Shown here: positions 49,346 through 61,908 of the stretch, in pieces
Position numbering within the stretch: the first letter of the stretch is position 1
How the letters are laid out: each line of letters starts with the position of its first letter
From: Theocolax elegans
Taxonomy: Eukaryota; Arthropoda; Insecta; Hymenoptera; Cerocephalidae
Direction of reading: 5' to 3'
DNA: 64,000 bases
NCBI GenBank assembly: GCA_026168455.1
Contig: CM047426.1
Coordinates: forward strand, 2,473,501 to 2,537,500
The notes under the pieces: generated by a model
The model's database searches: none
Told to the model about the DNA's origin: nothing
Seen by the model: the letters and a program-made list of their open reading frames with translations, nothing else
Translations under genes and position numbers: made by a program

Positions 49346-50254
49346 ACCTCAAGTGTACTTTGAATTATAGATGTGTACTGTCTTCGGTATTTAAAATGTC
49401 TTCTAACAATTATAATTAACGTTTAAAATTAATCACAAATAATAGATACAGAAGTACTTAATTATATTTAATATATATATATATATACTACAAAAGTTAA
49501 CATACTTATTTCATTTTTCATTTTTATAAAGTACTACAATTTTAAAAGTACCAAATGAGGTATGTGAGTATATAATGGAAGAGATGTAAATATTTATATG
49601 GAAATGAGTGGTACTTACACACTACACTTACTTCTTTATATTAATAAATTTTTAATAAATCAACGAATATTTCAAATGCAAAGTACTTTACAGTGATTAT
49701 GTTATTATACATAATGATTTGCAACTTTATACGGTTTTCGGTGTAACATGGTAAAATCACTTGGTAATGTCGTAAAGAAAAACTATTTTAATTTTCAATT
49801 AAAAAAGTACATAAACTTTGCGAGTACTGAATAGAATCTGAAAGTACTAAAATTAAATTAATCTATTTATTTCCATATTATTACATTTAAAAAATATTCT
49901 TTCATTATAAATAAAATACTTAAAATAGTACTTTAATAGTATGTTATTACTTTCCTTCATTTATTATTACATGTAATATTCCACAAGTTCGTTAATTCTT
50001 TCTTTCAACTCTCGCAAACACAAATTCAAATAAATAATAAACCTATCAACAAACTATCTCAATATCCTACTAAAAAAGCACCCCTGCACTATTCTCACTA
50101 CCAAAAACCCCAAGTTATACATTCCGTCATTCTAACCAACAATTCACAACTTTTTGATCGTACACAATTGTAAAATCGAACCAAAATAGAAAAAGAAAGT
50201 AATCTATGTGCTAACGCACTGACGTATAGTAAAACTAATTATTCGGGTAGTAGT
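49346..50254. other. Segment Y2 and AGTACT-rich flank
   Basis: 49346-49790 matches Y1. 49791-50254 is AT-rich with AGTACTT words and no gene, leading to the LRR exon donor. Confidence 0.6.
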
Positions 50255-50260
50255 ACTTAC

Positions 50261-50470
50261 TTGAAATCCAGCGAGTCGGAGGAACACGACGTCGGGACAA
50301 GCAGGCGGGGCGGCAGCCCTGAGCAATTCGGCGCCGGCGTCGTCGCGATGACCGAGTCGCGACAACGGTCCTTCGTGTACCGCCAGGTGCAGTCGAGCAT
50401 TACAAAGACTTAATTCCCTCACGCTCGTGCAACGTAATAACTCGGAGAATACTGATAGTGTCTCGGACTC
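50261..50470 (-). CDS. Leucine-rich-repeat protein, internal exon (70 codons)
   Basis: The exon lies between an ATTTTCAG acceptor (50471-50477, minus strand) and a GTAAGT donor (50255-50260), in phase 0 at both ends. It encodes ESETLSVFSELLRC, then SVRELSLCNARLHL, an Ala/Pro/Asp-rich loop, and DVVFLRLAGFQ, which would run straight into VTVNDRLALRG of the exon at 27085-27726. SVRELSLCNARL and DVVFLRLAGF fit LRR strands. It is strikingly G+C-rich for this window. Because it opens in phase 0 from an acceptor, at least one more upstream exon must exist; none was found to the right within the window. Confidence 0.65.
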
Positions 50471-50579
50471 CTGAAAATTATCCGAGAATTTTACATTTGG
50501 ACATTACTTGGTAGTGATGTATGTGTGCATGTAATTTTTTGTAGGTATCTCGGTGAGTTTGGAGATTTGCAGTTTTGAT

Positions 50580-51570
50580 GATGATGCAGGTTGTACTTTA
50601 GTACTAAAGTACTTTAGTACTTTACAATTTTTATGGTGTATTTGGATACGTGGAATTAAAGAATATGTATGAAAAAATGCAGTTTCAAATAGAATATTTA
50701 AATACTAAATTATTTTTTCATGATTGTCTTGAAAGTACTAATAATTATTTATTGTCAAATACTAACTAGTACTTTAATGTTACATATAATGCACACATTT
50801 CGACTATTTGTTTAACAGATTAAATTAATAAATTAACAGTTTCTAGTGTCCTTGTTAAAATTTTTGAGTATTTTCTGAATGTCATAAAAGTACTAAAACT
50901 CAAATACTTATGGCAAGTATAAGTGCTTAAGTGAAATTCATTAAATACATTATTTAGGGTATTTAAGTGCTTTGGAAAAAAACATATTATAAAAAAACTG
51001 TTTTAAGTTCTGTGTTCAAATTGTTGAATGTTTTCATGTCTTAAAAATACTGAAATACTAAAATATTTACATAATAGTACTTAAATACAATAAATAACCA
51101 TGTATTTAAAAAAATTGTATTCTAGAATTGATAACGTGCATAAGGTAAAAGTACCAGTTATGAAACAATTTTTTAAATACTTATATACTATATTGAAGAG
51201 TAATTCAGCTTTAAAATACACATGGATTAGATATGTAATAAAGAATTTATAAGTAAAAATTAATTTCAAAAGTATTTAAAATTGGTAATTTAGGTGCTTA
51301 ATAAATACATTATTAAAAATATTAAAGTATTAATTAATACATTTTGATATAAACAGTAAAAGAAGTATTTTACGAGTATTTTGTATTCACAAGTACTTAA
51401 AAGCATATTAAGTACGTTCTAAAGTATTACTAGTACGCTATAAAGTACTCATTGTATTTAAAAAAAGGAATACAAAAGAAAGTAAGTAAATTAAAAAAAA
51501 AGTATTTAATTACTTGATAAATACATATATAAAATACTTTAGTAATTCAAAAGGTACATTTATAGTACTG
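50580..51570. repeat. AGTACT-rich cryptic repeat
   Basis: About 1 kb is crowded with AAGTACTT/AAGTACTAAA words, for example three overlapping palindromes near 50594-50625, mixed with AAATAC. Similar words occur at 36870-37080 and 49800-50000. It looks like slippage-grown simple sequence around a self-complementary hexamer. Confidence 0.55.
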
Positions 51571-52600
51571 AATATCGCTCACCTCTGTATGTCTATATGT
51601 AGCTTTAAAGCTTATCGAACGCGTATTAAGTTTGTATTCGCACTTTGCTATATATATGGATTCGAGTGAACTAGATATAGATATCATATATAATATTTAC
51701 TCAAAAACGTAGTTACACGAAAACAACGCGTTAATACATAAAGAAATTCTGTCGTTATCAGCAAATATGATATAATAAAGAATTATTTTAGATTGCGTAA
51801 TAACATTTTCTCCGAAGTGTTATTAAGTACTTGCAGAATTTTAGTAAATACAATTTCGAATACCTCACAGGAATTTTATGTGAAATTAAGAAATTTGATC
51901 AATGGATTTGCAGGATATTTTTATTTGTACTTTCGAAATTGATATATGTTTTTTGATTATATTGATTTGAATGCGTAAAATTTTTATAAAAATTACCGTG
52001 AGAGCACAGTGTAAATGTTGTCTATTTTTTTACATTGTGGATTTTAAGGTTAATTTTTGTTGCGGTTTTCAAGTTTTTCGTATCGATATATTAATTTTGT
52101 GGGAATTTTTTAGGTATTATCAATTTTTAGAATAATTTTTTGTAATTTTGTCACTATAATTTTCATTAAAAAATTACCGCGACAGTACGATAAAATTCGG
52201 GATATTCAACCCTTTGAAGTTTTATGAGATTTTAGGTTAATATTATGAATTTTTGTACAATATTTGAAATAAGTCTCAGGTTTAACGTATGGATACGTTT
52301 ATTTTTATTAGAAAATTGCCGTGACATCAGGATTAAGAATCTGAAAATTTTATGTGAAAAGTGTCATGACATTATTTCAGGTTAATTTTCAATGAACGTC
52401 CGATACAATCGTCATAATCACTGTGGTTTCCATTAAAAATTATCATGACATCAGCATTAAAATCATGTTTATATTTTTTATTCAGAAATATCACTACTTT
52501 TTCGATGAATCATTTTCGTTTTTCAATAAAAAAAATATATGTTTGCACATACATTTATCAATATGCATTCGGTAAAACAAAAAGAAAACCCTCGACATAG
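51571..52600. other. Non-coding, ATTACCGTGACA-type repeats
   Basis: 51980-52460 contains four diverged units with AAAAATTACCGTGA(C)A or inverted equivalents plus AGGTTAATTTT, spaced about 120-150 bases. No exon is seen. Confidence 0.45.
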
Positions 52601-53050
52601 ATTTAAACGAAAATTCGTATAAATATATACATGCAGTCCGATCGTTCTTCGCGAAACACATTTTTTATTCCCCGTTTCCGTGACACTTTTCAACGAGAAA
52701 ATCAAAATTTCGAATCGACGCGTCGATCAATTCGAGAATACATCGGAACAAAACCTCGAGGAATAAGAAATCCTTTCAAAAACAGTAATGAAGACTTGGA
52801 AACATTTAAAAAAGAAATCCCCTGGGGGTTGCTTTTCTTCTTTCTTCTTCTCCTCCTCCTTCTTTTTTTAGATCCCCATGGCGTAAAGATCGAAGGAAGA
52901 GCTGTTGTACGACTAATACGTTCTTCTTTTTCGAGAAAGGGGAAGACGAAGGCAAAGTCACCGAACGGAAACGATAGGAAAAACGAAAATGCTATTGAAA
53001 TTGAGAACGTGTTTCGTGAAATCGAATTTGTCTGAAGAGGATACGAGAGA
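52601..53050. other. G+C-richer island, open on both strands, function unknown
   Basis: This patch is clearly richer in G+C than its surroundings and is open for 134 codons on + (52631-53035) and 121 on - (52702-53067). Neither translation shows a known domain; the + frame has a Leu/Phe run caused by a CTTCTTCTT tract. It may be a 5' UTR or promoter island, possibly of the minus-strand LRR gene. I cannot support a protein here. Confidence 0.35.
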
Positions 53051-53199
53051 CATACATATACACACATGGATTCTTGATTCTTTCCTCTTTCGACTGACAG
53101 TTTGGTATTAACGAGGCGATTGGAAAATGTAGTATAATGTTTTGTTTCTTTCTTTTTTTTGATTTTGCATTCATTTTTTTTATTTTTTTATGAGTTTTT

Positions 53200-53700
53200 C
53201 AGGTTTGCAGGATAGTTATGATTAGGTAGCGTTGCTAAAGAAATGTCACGGTTTGTTTTTCATCAAAATTGACGAATTTTTATTTACTTTGTATGTAGAT
53301 TATTTTTAAGTTTTACTTTGATGCTTTGCAGTTTTTTTTAGGTTTTGAAGAAATTTCGAGGATTTTAGTTTAGGTTGCGTTGATAAAAAATGTCACGGTT
53401 TGTTTTTCATCAAAATTGTCGAATATTTGTTCATTTTTTATCTAAGTTATTTTAGGTTTTTCTTTGAGTTTTTGTAGTCTTTTTAGGTTTTGGAAAATTT
53501 TCGAGGTGTTTAAGTTAGGTTGTGTAGACAACAATATATCACTGTTTGTTTATCAAAGACGAAGAACATTTGTTTATTTTATATTCAGGTTATTTTTAGT
53601 TTTTACTATGATTTTTCTGCGATTTTTTAGGTTTTGGAAATATTTCAAGGTTTTTAGGTTATGTATGCTTAGGCTGTATACACAAATATCATCTAACTTT
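53200..53700. repeat. Three-unit degenerate tandem repeat, about 150 bp
   Basis: Units at about 53225, 53375 and 53515 share GTTAGGTTG(C)GTTGA, ATGTCACGGTTTGTTTTTCAT and TTTTTAGGTTTTGGAAA-type phrases. Divergence is high. No coding evidence. Confidence 0.5.
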
Positions 53701-56700
53701 GTTCGTTCATCTGATTTAACCAAAATTTATTTATATTAAAAAAAAGACTGAAAATTTTGTTTCGTAAATTTTTTATCATTAATAAAATACAGTTATTGGT
53801 TTTTTGGGTTATTGGGTTAATGGATTTTTCAGTTATTGGGTTATTCATTACTAATATTAAACAAAGATAAAAAAAAATTCACGCAATTTCTATTATTTTT
53901 GTATCTCATTTTTAGGTAATTGCATCTGCACAAAACGTCTGAAGAATAGGATATGACATAAATATAAAAAATAAATTTCCTGCTCATATTTCATTCAAAT
54001 TAATTATTAACGAGCCTGTTGGCGAATGGTAGGGAAACACAGTGCTCTTCGTATTATAATATAATTATAATATGATGCGGTTATAGCAAACATTAGGTTA
54101 TACATATATCGATTGTACACGTAATTCAGTACTTTTTTATTTTTTTTTATTATACAGGGATCTGCAATTATTAATGTGAATATTACAATGTATACCGATT
54201 GACGAGATAAGAATTTTTTTTAAATGCATTAAGTTATATGTTTTAGTAACGAAGAAAAAATGTCAATGTTGAAGAAAAAAATTGAATTGTCGGTAAGCGA
54301 TGGGTATGCACTGTCGGCAATTTATAATTTGTATTTATAAGTAATTGAGGTGGAAATCGATAAAAATAACAGATACGTAAATAATAGTTGTAATTATCAA
54401 TTCTAAAATGATCATTTATTAAACATTTTTTTAAAGGGATATATTGGTATAACTGCATTGCAGTGATCTACTTTTATCGATTATAAAAAAGAATAATGCG
54501 TTGAAGGTAATGAATGAAGAATTTGAATGAATTTATTAGAATAATTTCAGAATATTTGGAAGACACTGATGAAATTAACCTTTTTAGGAAGAAATAATTT
54601 TTGTTATTATGAAAAATGGACGATACTAACGGTCACCGTCGGTCGGTAATGTAGAGTATCGGTATTAAAAAAAGTATATTATTGATGGATATGTAAATTA
54701 AATAAGGATCTTCTTTTATCGACTAAAAATCATGCTTGAAATTTGAATTTAGAATAATAAATCAATTGCTTTTAATTATTTTTATGTAATTTTAAGAATT
54801 AAACAGTACTTTTGGTAACCGTCGGATGGTATAATGGAAGGTATTGGTATATTTAAAAAAATATATTAAAATTATTAAACATTTTTTTACATATGAATCC
54901 GCCGTTTAGGAAAACATAAAGATTACTAAATTATACTATGTCGGTAACTATCGACTTGATCGCCAAATCGAGATTCTAAGAATAAAAAAATATCAAATAC
55001 ATTGTTCCATTCCATAAATCAATCACTAATGTAAATCTATCTAAATACAATATTTTCTCCTTTTAAATAAGTAAAAATACATGTTAATCGTACACAATAA
55101 TCACTATAGAAAAAAATGTTATATTACGACCATCTGAAATATTCGAAAATACGTAGAACAAATTAAAACTTTCAAATACTCCGACGACAAAAAAAGCTCG
55201 ACTTATATAGAATGAAAAATACGAAGGAAACTAATAAAAAGAACACTGCGAACTGATTACTGTATATCCGGAGGGTAACAAACTAGGCGAACGAGAAGGA
55301 GGAAAGAATTATTGCAGTTATGAAAAGATGCGGAAAAGAGAATTGGATTTATCTATGTGAATGAAAAATCATTGTATTAACTGTTTTCCCAAAAAATTCG
55401 AATTATAATTTTTATCGATCTATATTATTGTGACAGCGTGGTTAATTTATACGCATCAGCTGTTCGACGTAAATTAACCTAAAAATCGATAATAATCGTA
55501 AGGAATTGATTAAAATTTATGAATTATTATTCTATGTTATGGTAATTTTTAGATCAGTTATAAATCATTATTAAGTTATTAGTGCTGTTATGGTAAATTA
55601 TTGATCAAAATTCGTATTCGTTTTATTAAATCGATTTATTAAATATTTTTTATTAAAATTTTATTAAAAATCAGCTGATCGATCTAAAGTTAACCTAAAA
55701 AATGCAAATTTTTAGCTTCATATCAAGGAAATTTTTTAATTATTTTTAAAGCATTTCGTAGATTAAGCGATTTTTTAAATGAAAATTACGCGTATCAGTT
55801 GAGCAACAAAACCTTAAAAAACATAACTTTTGCTAAACAATCACAGTAAATTTAAAAAAAAAAAAAATAATTTAAGTTACTTCATGTTTAGAACAATGAA
55901 CAACGAGTTAATGACCGAAAACGAGCGGATATGCGAAAATTTTTTTTGTTTTGGTTGGCTTTGTATGAAACTCGATCGAAACGGTAAAACGTTCAGAGTT
56001 GACGGAGGATTGATGGTGCAAAAAGGACTATGTTTTTCTACGTTCCTTCTAATTTACTGCGTCGATCGCGCGAACGCGAAGGAAAAACGTTGGAAGAAAC
56101 TTTTACGAACTGCAGTGTCGATTTATTTTATTATCGCGATAACTAAAACTATATTTGGATTTTAGTTTATTGGAAATAACAGATGTTTTCTTTGGGAAAT
56201 AATATTTTCGGGTTATTTTGTAGGTTATGTTGTTGTTTCGGTAGGGATGGAGTGTTTTTAGAGGTTAGAAATGATAAATTGTTGGATATTTAGTTCTTAA
56301 AAAAGGATAGTTAGAAAAACTAATATGCATTATTTTATAATGTTTAAATTATTAAATTTCATTATTAAAAAATTATTTTATTTCTGTCAATGTTACACCG
56401 TTACTGTCTTCCATATATTTAAAACTGCAGCATCTCATTATGTTAGTATTTCGACATAATTCTATTAATCGGGAAAGGTAGATTCCTGTAATTCGTATCC
56501 AACTGAAAATTATAATTTTATATATTCATAAGCATTGAAAACGAATAATATACGAACAAACGTGATTAAGCAAATCCAATTAAATTTTCAGATGATAAAG
56601 ATAGATTCCCAGCAATATACAAAAAAAACTAAAATTGAAAAACGAACTCCGACAAATGTTCATGAGATATATCCGATATACAATTTTAAAAACTAAAAAT

Positions 56701-57490
56701 ATTAATAATAAGCGAAACTGAAGTTTATATCGAGAAAAAGAAACTTATATAGAGAGGGATCATCACGGTTTACGCGTCATATAGCGAGTATACGACACGT
56801 CAACATGATGCGCAAACTTTCGACAATTTCATAGAGGATCTGATAGATACACACGAGGATTAGCAAGAAGATGATGGAAGTAAACGTGGGTGTATTAAGG
56901 AGTTATATATAATTTTTTTTTATTTTTCGTATACGTACTATATTATATATGGAATATCCTAGAAAGAAATTTCAAAGGAAGAGGAGATATGATCCGATTT
57001 TACGTCGGATAGTATTAGGATCTCGTTCTAGATACTTGGTAAAAACTTCTTCCTTTTTTTATACAATTTGAAGAAGTACGTAGGTAATCTGGTTTGTTTA
57101 TTGATTTTAAATACGTTACCGATTAAGAGGATGTAAAATTAATAGTTTAACAAAATGTGAACACTGATTAATTTTTTGTTTTTATTATAATTTCAAAGAG
57201 TTGTTGCTCAATTTGTAACATTGGATTGTAGGAATCTATTTTAAAAAATATGATTAATTAGAATAAATTGTACGTGTACAATATAAATGAAACTAATTAA
57301 AATATTTTTTATAAAATAATTTTACAAATTCACATTGTCGGTAATTGTCAATTTAGAAAAAAAACGAAACAAATATTGTATTCATATATTACTATAATAC
57401 AAAAATCTGAAAAATTGACATGCATTATTTAAAACAGATACTAGTAGCCTGAACAGGGAAAAATTGAAAAAAATAACGTTTCCTTTATGT
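53701..57490. other. No supported gene
   Basis: AT-rich with scattered CGGTAA and TCGGTAA words of the decayed MITE family (54640, 54930, 57340). 55884-56165 has a slightly G+C-richer open frame on + (MFRTMNNELMTENERICEN onward, hydrophobic stretch near the end) that matches nothing I know and lacks other support. 56740-57010 is another small G+C-richer patch without an exon. Confidence 0.4.
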
Positions 57491-58390
57491 ATAAGATAAA
57501 ATACATACAATCGTATTTATCTAAATTATAGGTCTCCACCTTTAACAACCCGAATGCTTTGCATAAAATTTCAACTGAAAAATGCGGTAAAATTCACATG
57601 TTTTTATAAAATTTTTATTAAAGAGAATGTAATTTTATCCTAATTTTAAAAAAACGAGCTTGTCGGTAAAAAAACACACTAATGGTAACCAAATTTTATA
57701 TTCAAATGATTAGTTTAAAAAACTACAAAAAAATCACATATATTGCTTAATGGGAATTCGGAGCTATAGCTTCCGTCGATAGCCGCTCGATCTCGAGGCT
57801 TCGAATGGCGCTGTAGTCAGGTGTCAATTTCGACGATAAACGTACTTCAAACATAAATTATAAATTTTACAAAGTGTGAAATTTCAAACAAAAATAATGT
57901 TGCGTTAGAAAATGACATTGGAAGGAAAATTACCAGATTTGCAATATTTGAAGCATACAATGAGCCAAATTTCCTTCCAATGCCATGTTTTAATGCAATA
58001 TAATTTTTGTTTGAAATTTTATAGTTATATAATAGTTAAAGGAAGGGCAATTATGTCTTTATTTTGCACAATTTACTTTATTTGTTTAATCAGAAACATT
58101 TTTATCATCTCTATTGACTCGGTCGGCAAATATTAAGTATCACATTCTCTTAAGAAAAAAAAACTATCGTCTTATATCTAAATTACAGGTCTCTACCTTT
58201 AGCAACCTAAACGTTTTACATAAAATATCAAATAAAAAATGTAGAAAATCCAAAATATCATTTAGAACTCACGAGGAACTATAAAATCAACTATGTTTAA
58301 AAAAAATGAAATAATATTTATTTTAATAAAATAAATAGAGCTCAGTCGGTAACTATCAATCCAAAACTACACAAACTTTAAAAAAAAAAA
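57491..58390. repeat. Duplicated segment A, with an extra 218-base block
   Basis: Direct repeat of 59728-60390. A 218-base block at 57755-57972 is present only here. That block is G+C-richer than its flanks (GGCTTCGAATGGCGCTGTAG region) and contains a short open start MTLEGKLPDLQYLKHTMSQI with no identity I can assign. Confidence 0.85.
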
Positions 58391-58707
58391 GATTTATTAA
58401 GAAATATCTACCCTACAAAAACATATTTGAAATCTCTTTACCTACACCTAAAAAAAGAAAACATAATTTGATAACTTAAAAAAAAATAAAAAAAACTGAA
58501 ATAATCATAACCACAAATTACAAATCACAATTCGTATGCTTAAAATTTTCGCGTTGATAAAATCCAGACTGCAAAGTGGAAATGTAATTTTAGCTCTCGC
58601 GGAACATCTGGCAATAAATATACATATACATTAAACACGCACACATAGACGATCGCAAAGGAGAGAGTCGATCTTTCAATATAACATTGTTTGCGGTAAG
58701 CTATAAA

Positions 58708-59727
58708 CATTATAATTGAGTTAGATGTGTGTGTGTATATATATACATTCACGCATTAGCTAACCTAAATGGAAACTCAACAATTTTCGGTTAATGTTAC
58801 GGAAATTACACGGGTCTGTATATATGCTAATGGCGAAGGTTTAGGTTCACAGAGAAAAAAATTGAAGAATATTTAGTGATGACAATTTGATGTAAAATTA
58901 TTTGTAATTAAATTGATAAGTTTATTTTTAGAGTTGATTCGATTTATTGCTTTTTTGTTCAATTAAATTAATATTGGAGGTATTTTTAAAGGAATATTTT
59001 ATGGAAGTTGAATTGAATAAAATTTTGAACATTTTAGGTTATTGGGTTTTGATTATAAGTTTTTTAAGAAAAAATGAATGTTTAATGAATTTTTTTGTTT
59101 AATAAAATATAATTGTAATTGGATTAAATGAATATTAATTTCAGATAAATTATTAGTTTATCGGGGTAATAGATTTTTGGATTTTTTGAATTCTTGGATT
59201 TTTAGGATTCTAGGTTTTTTGGATTGTTGAATTTTTGGACAAAGTCTTTTTGTGTTATTGGGTTTTTAGGTTTGTTTTTGATTGTTGGGCTATTCAAGTT
59301 TTTGTGGGTTATCGAATTTTTTGGTTATTAGGTTTTTAAATTCTAAAGATGGTTTTTTCTATTGTATCTTTGAGTTTGTTACGTCAGAAAGTTTTTAGTT
59401 TCTTTAACTATTGGGTTATTCGGTTTTTTGAGTATTTGCATTTCAGGTTTCGCGGATGTATGAGATTTGGGTTTTGGGTTATTGGGTTTTTCGATGATTT
59501 TAACTTTTTATTTAAGTAATTATTTAATTGAATTAGTTGTTGTTAATTCTATGAAATAATTACATTAAGTTATTCAAGTTTTGATTCGAATGAATTTAGA
59601 TGCGCTAACAGAATAAATAATGTTATTTCGGAGAATTGTCAATAATTCACTAAATCATTTTTAATAAATATTTTTTCATGTAAATTAACCTGATTTAAAA
59701 TAAATGCCATTAATTTATTTATTTATT
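58708..59727. repeat. Duplicated segment B
   Basis: About 1.02 kb repeated in direct orientation at 60734-61754 with only a few indels. Inside, 59030-59500 is a degenerate TTGGGTTATTGGGTTTTTAGG repeat. No coding content. Confidence 0.9.
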
Positions 59728-60390
59728 ATAAGATAAAATACATACAATCGTATTTATCTAAATTATAGGTCTCCCCTTTAACAACCCGAATGCTTGCATA
59801 AAATTTCAACTGAAAATGCGGTAAAATTCACATGTTTTTATAAAATTTTTATTAAAGAGAATGTCATTTTATCCTAATTTTAAAAAAACGAGCTTGTGGT
59901 AAAAAAAACACACTGATGGTAACCAAATTTTATATTCAAATGATTAGTTTAAAAAACTACAAAAATCACATATATTCCTTCCAATGCCATGTTTTAATGC
60001 AATATAATTTTTGTTTGAAATTTTATAGTTATATAATAGTTAAAGGAAGGGCAATTATGTCTTTATTTTGCACAATTTACTTTATTTGTTTAACAGAAAC
60101 ATTTTTATCATCTCTATTGACTCGGTCGGCAAATATTAAGTATCACATTCTCTTAAGAAAAAAAACTATCGTCTTATATCTAAATTACAGGTCTCTACCT
60201 TTAGCAACCTAAACGTTTTACATAAAATATCAAATAAAAAATGTAGAAAATCCAAATATCATTTAGAACTCACGAGGAACTATAAAATCAACTATGTTTA
60301 AAAAAAATGAAATAATATTTATTTTAATAAAATAAATAGAGCTCAGTCGGTAACTATCAATCCAAAACTACACAAACTTTAAAAAAAAAA
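59728..60390. repeat. Duplicated segment A'
   Basis: Copy of 57491-58390 lacking the 218-base block at 57755-57972. It directly abuts segment B on the left and C on the right. Confidence 0.88.
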
Positions 60391-60728
60391 AGCATGTCTA
60401 ATATATGTATATCCTTAAAAAATCGGGTTGCATTCTACTATGCATGTTAATTAATCAATGTTATTCAGTTACATAAATATAATGTAATTTACGTACAAGT
60501 AAATTACAACATGTAAAATATTGATATTCATAAAAAATTTTATACTGTTTTTATAAGCAACTAAACTAACTTAAAAATGATTAAATATAAGAAATTTATT
60601 ATATAGCACTGAATACATTCGATTCACTTTTAGAACTTCAAGATTCACACGTATAAGCGATACGCCGTAATTTAGAATCATTAGTGCTAAGAACGTTTTC
60701 GTGCATTCGTGCATTATTAATACGCATA
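60391..60728. repeat. Duplicated segment C
   Basis: About 340 bases starting AGCATGTCTAATATATG and ending TTAATACGCATA; repeated at 61909-62246. Confidence 0.9.
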
Positions 60729-60733
60729 TAAAC

Positions 60734-61754
60734 CATTATAATTGAGTTAGATGTGTGTGTGTATATATATACATTCACGCATTAGCTAACCTAAATGGAA
60801 ACTCAACAATTTTCGGTTAATGTTACGGAAATTACACGGGTCTGTATATATGCTAATGGCGAAGGTTTAGGTTCACAGAGAAAAAATTGAAGAATATTTA
60901 GTGATGACAATTTGATGTAAAATTATTTGTAATTAAATTGATAAGTTTATTTTTAGAGTTGATTCGATTTATTGCTTTTTTGTTCAATTAAATTAATATT
61001 GGAGGTATTTTTAAAGGAATATTTTATGGAAGTTGAATTGAATAAAATTTTGAACATTTTAGGTTATTGGGTTTTGATTATAAGTTTTTTTAAGAAAAAA
61101 TGAATGTTTTAATGAATTTTTTTGTTTAATAAAATATAATTGTAATTGGATTAAATGAATATTAATTTCAGATAAATTATTAGTTTATCGGGGTAATAGA
61201 TTTTTGGATTTTTTGAATTCTTGGATTTTTAGGATTCTAGGTTTTTTGGATTGTTGAATTTTTGGACAAAGTCTTTTTGTGTTATTGGGTTTTTAGGTTT
61301 GTTTTTGATTGTTGGGCTATTCAAGTTTTTGTGGGTTATCGAATTTTTTGGTTATTAGGTTTTTAAATTCTAAAGATGGTTTTTTCTATTGTATCTTTGA
61401 GTTTGTTACGTCAGAAAGTTTTTAGTTTCTTTAACTATTGGGTTATTCGGTTTTTTGAGTATTTGCATTTCAGGTTTCGCGGATGTATGAGATTTGGGTT
61501 TTGGGTTATTGGGTTTTTCGATGATTTTAACTTTTTATTTAAGTAATTATTTAATTGAATTAGTTGTTGTTAATTCTATGAAATAATTACATTAAGTTAT
61601 TCAAGTTTTGATTCGAATGAATTTAGATGCGCTAACAGAATAAATAATGTTATTTCGGAGAATTGTCAATAATTCACTAAATCATTTTTAATAAATATTT
61701 TTTCATGTAAATTAACCTGATTTAAAATAAATGCCATTAATTTATTTATTTATT
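60734..61754. repeat. Duplicated segment B'
   Basis: Copy of 58708-59727; joined to C on the left by ATAAACCATT. It is followed by about 145 bases of unique sequence before C'. Confidence 0.9.
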
Positions 61755-61908
61755 CTTATTGAATAAAAAATTTTTGTCTCTTCTTTCATTAATGACAATT
61801 GTTTAGTTAAAGCAGAAATTTACACACTTTTTACAATTCGAGGTTAAGAATATCTACATTATAGGTTATGTAACCTAGCACTTTTCTATCGTTTTTTAAA
61901 AAAAAAAA

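Larger units (their letters stand above)
27727..50260 (-). other. Inferred 22.5-kb intron of the LRR gene
   Basis: The two LRR exons have matching phase and consensus splice sites facing one another. If they belong to one gene, everything between them is intron, including the Penelope-like elements, foldback MITEs and tandem triplication. This is inference from phase and content; no transcript evidence is available. Confidence 0.55.

Noticed and set aside
52631..53067. Overlapping 134- and 121-codon frames on opposite strands
   Set aside because: No recognisable domain, Leu/Phe and Arg/Lys runs come from a CTT/AAG tract, and both strands are open, as expected of compositional chance; kept only as an unexplained island.
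55830..56165. 111-codon plus-strand frame
   Set aside because: No family match, begins in an A run, and there is no splice, promoter or paralogue support.
57912..58136. Possible small gene MTLEGKLPDLQY...
   Set aside because: The frame crosses the border of the 218-base block into duplicated non-coding DNA, with no splice donor and no known homologue.
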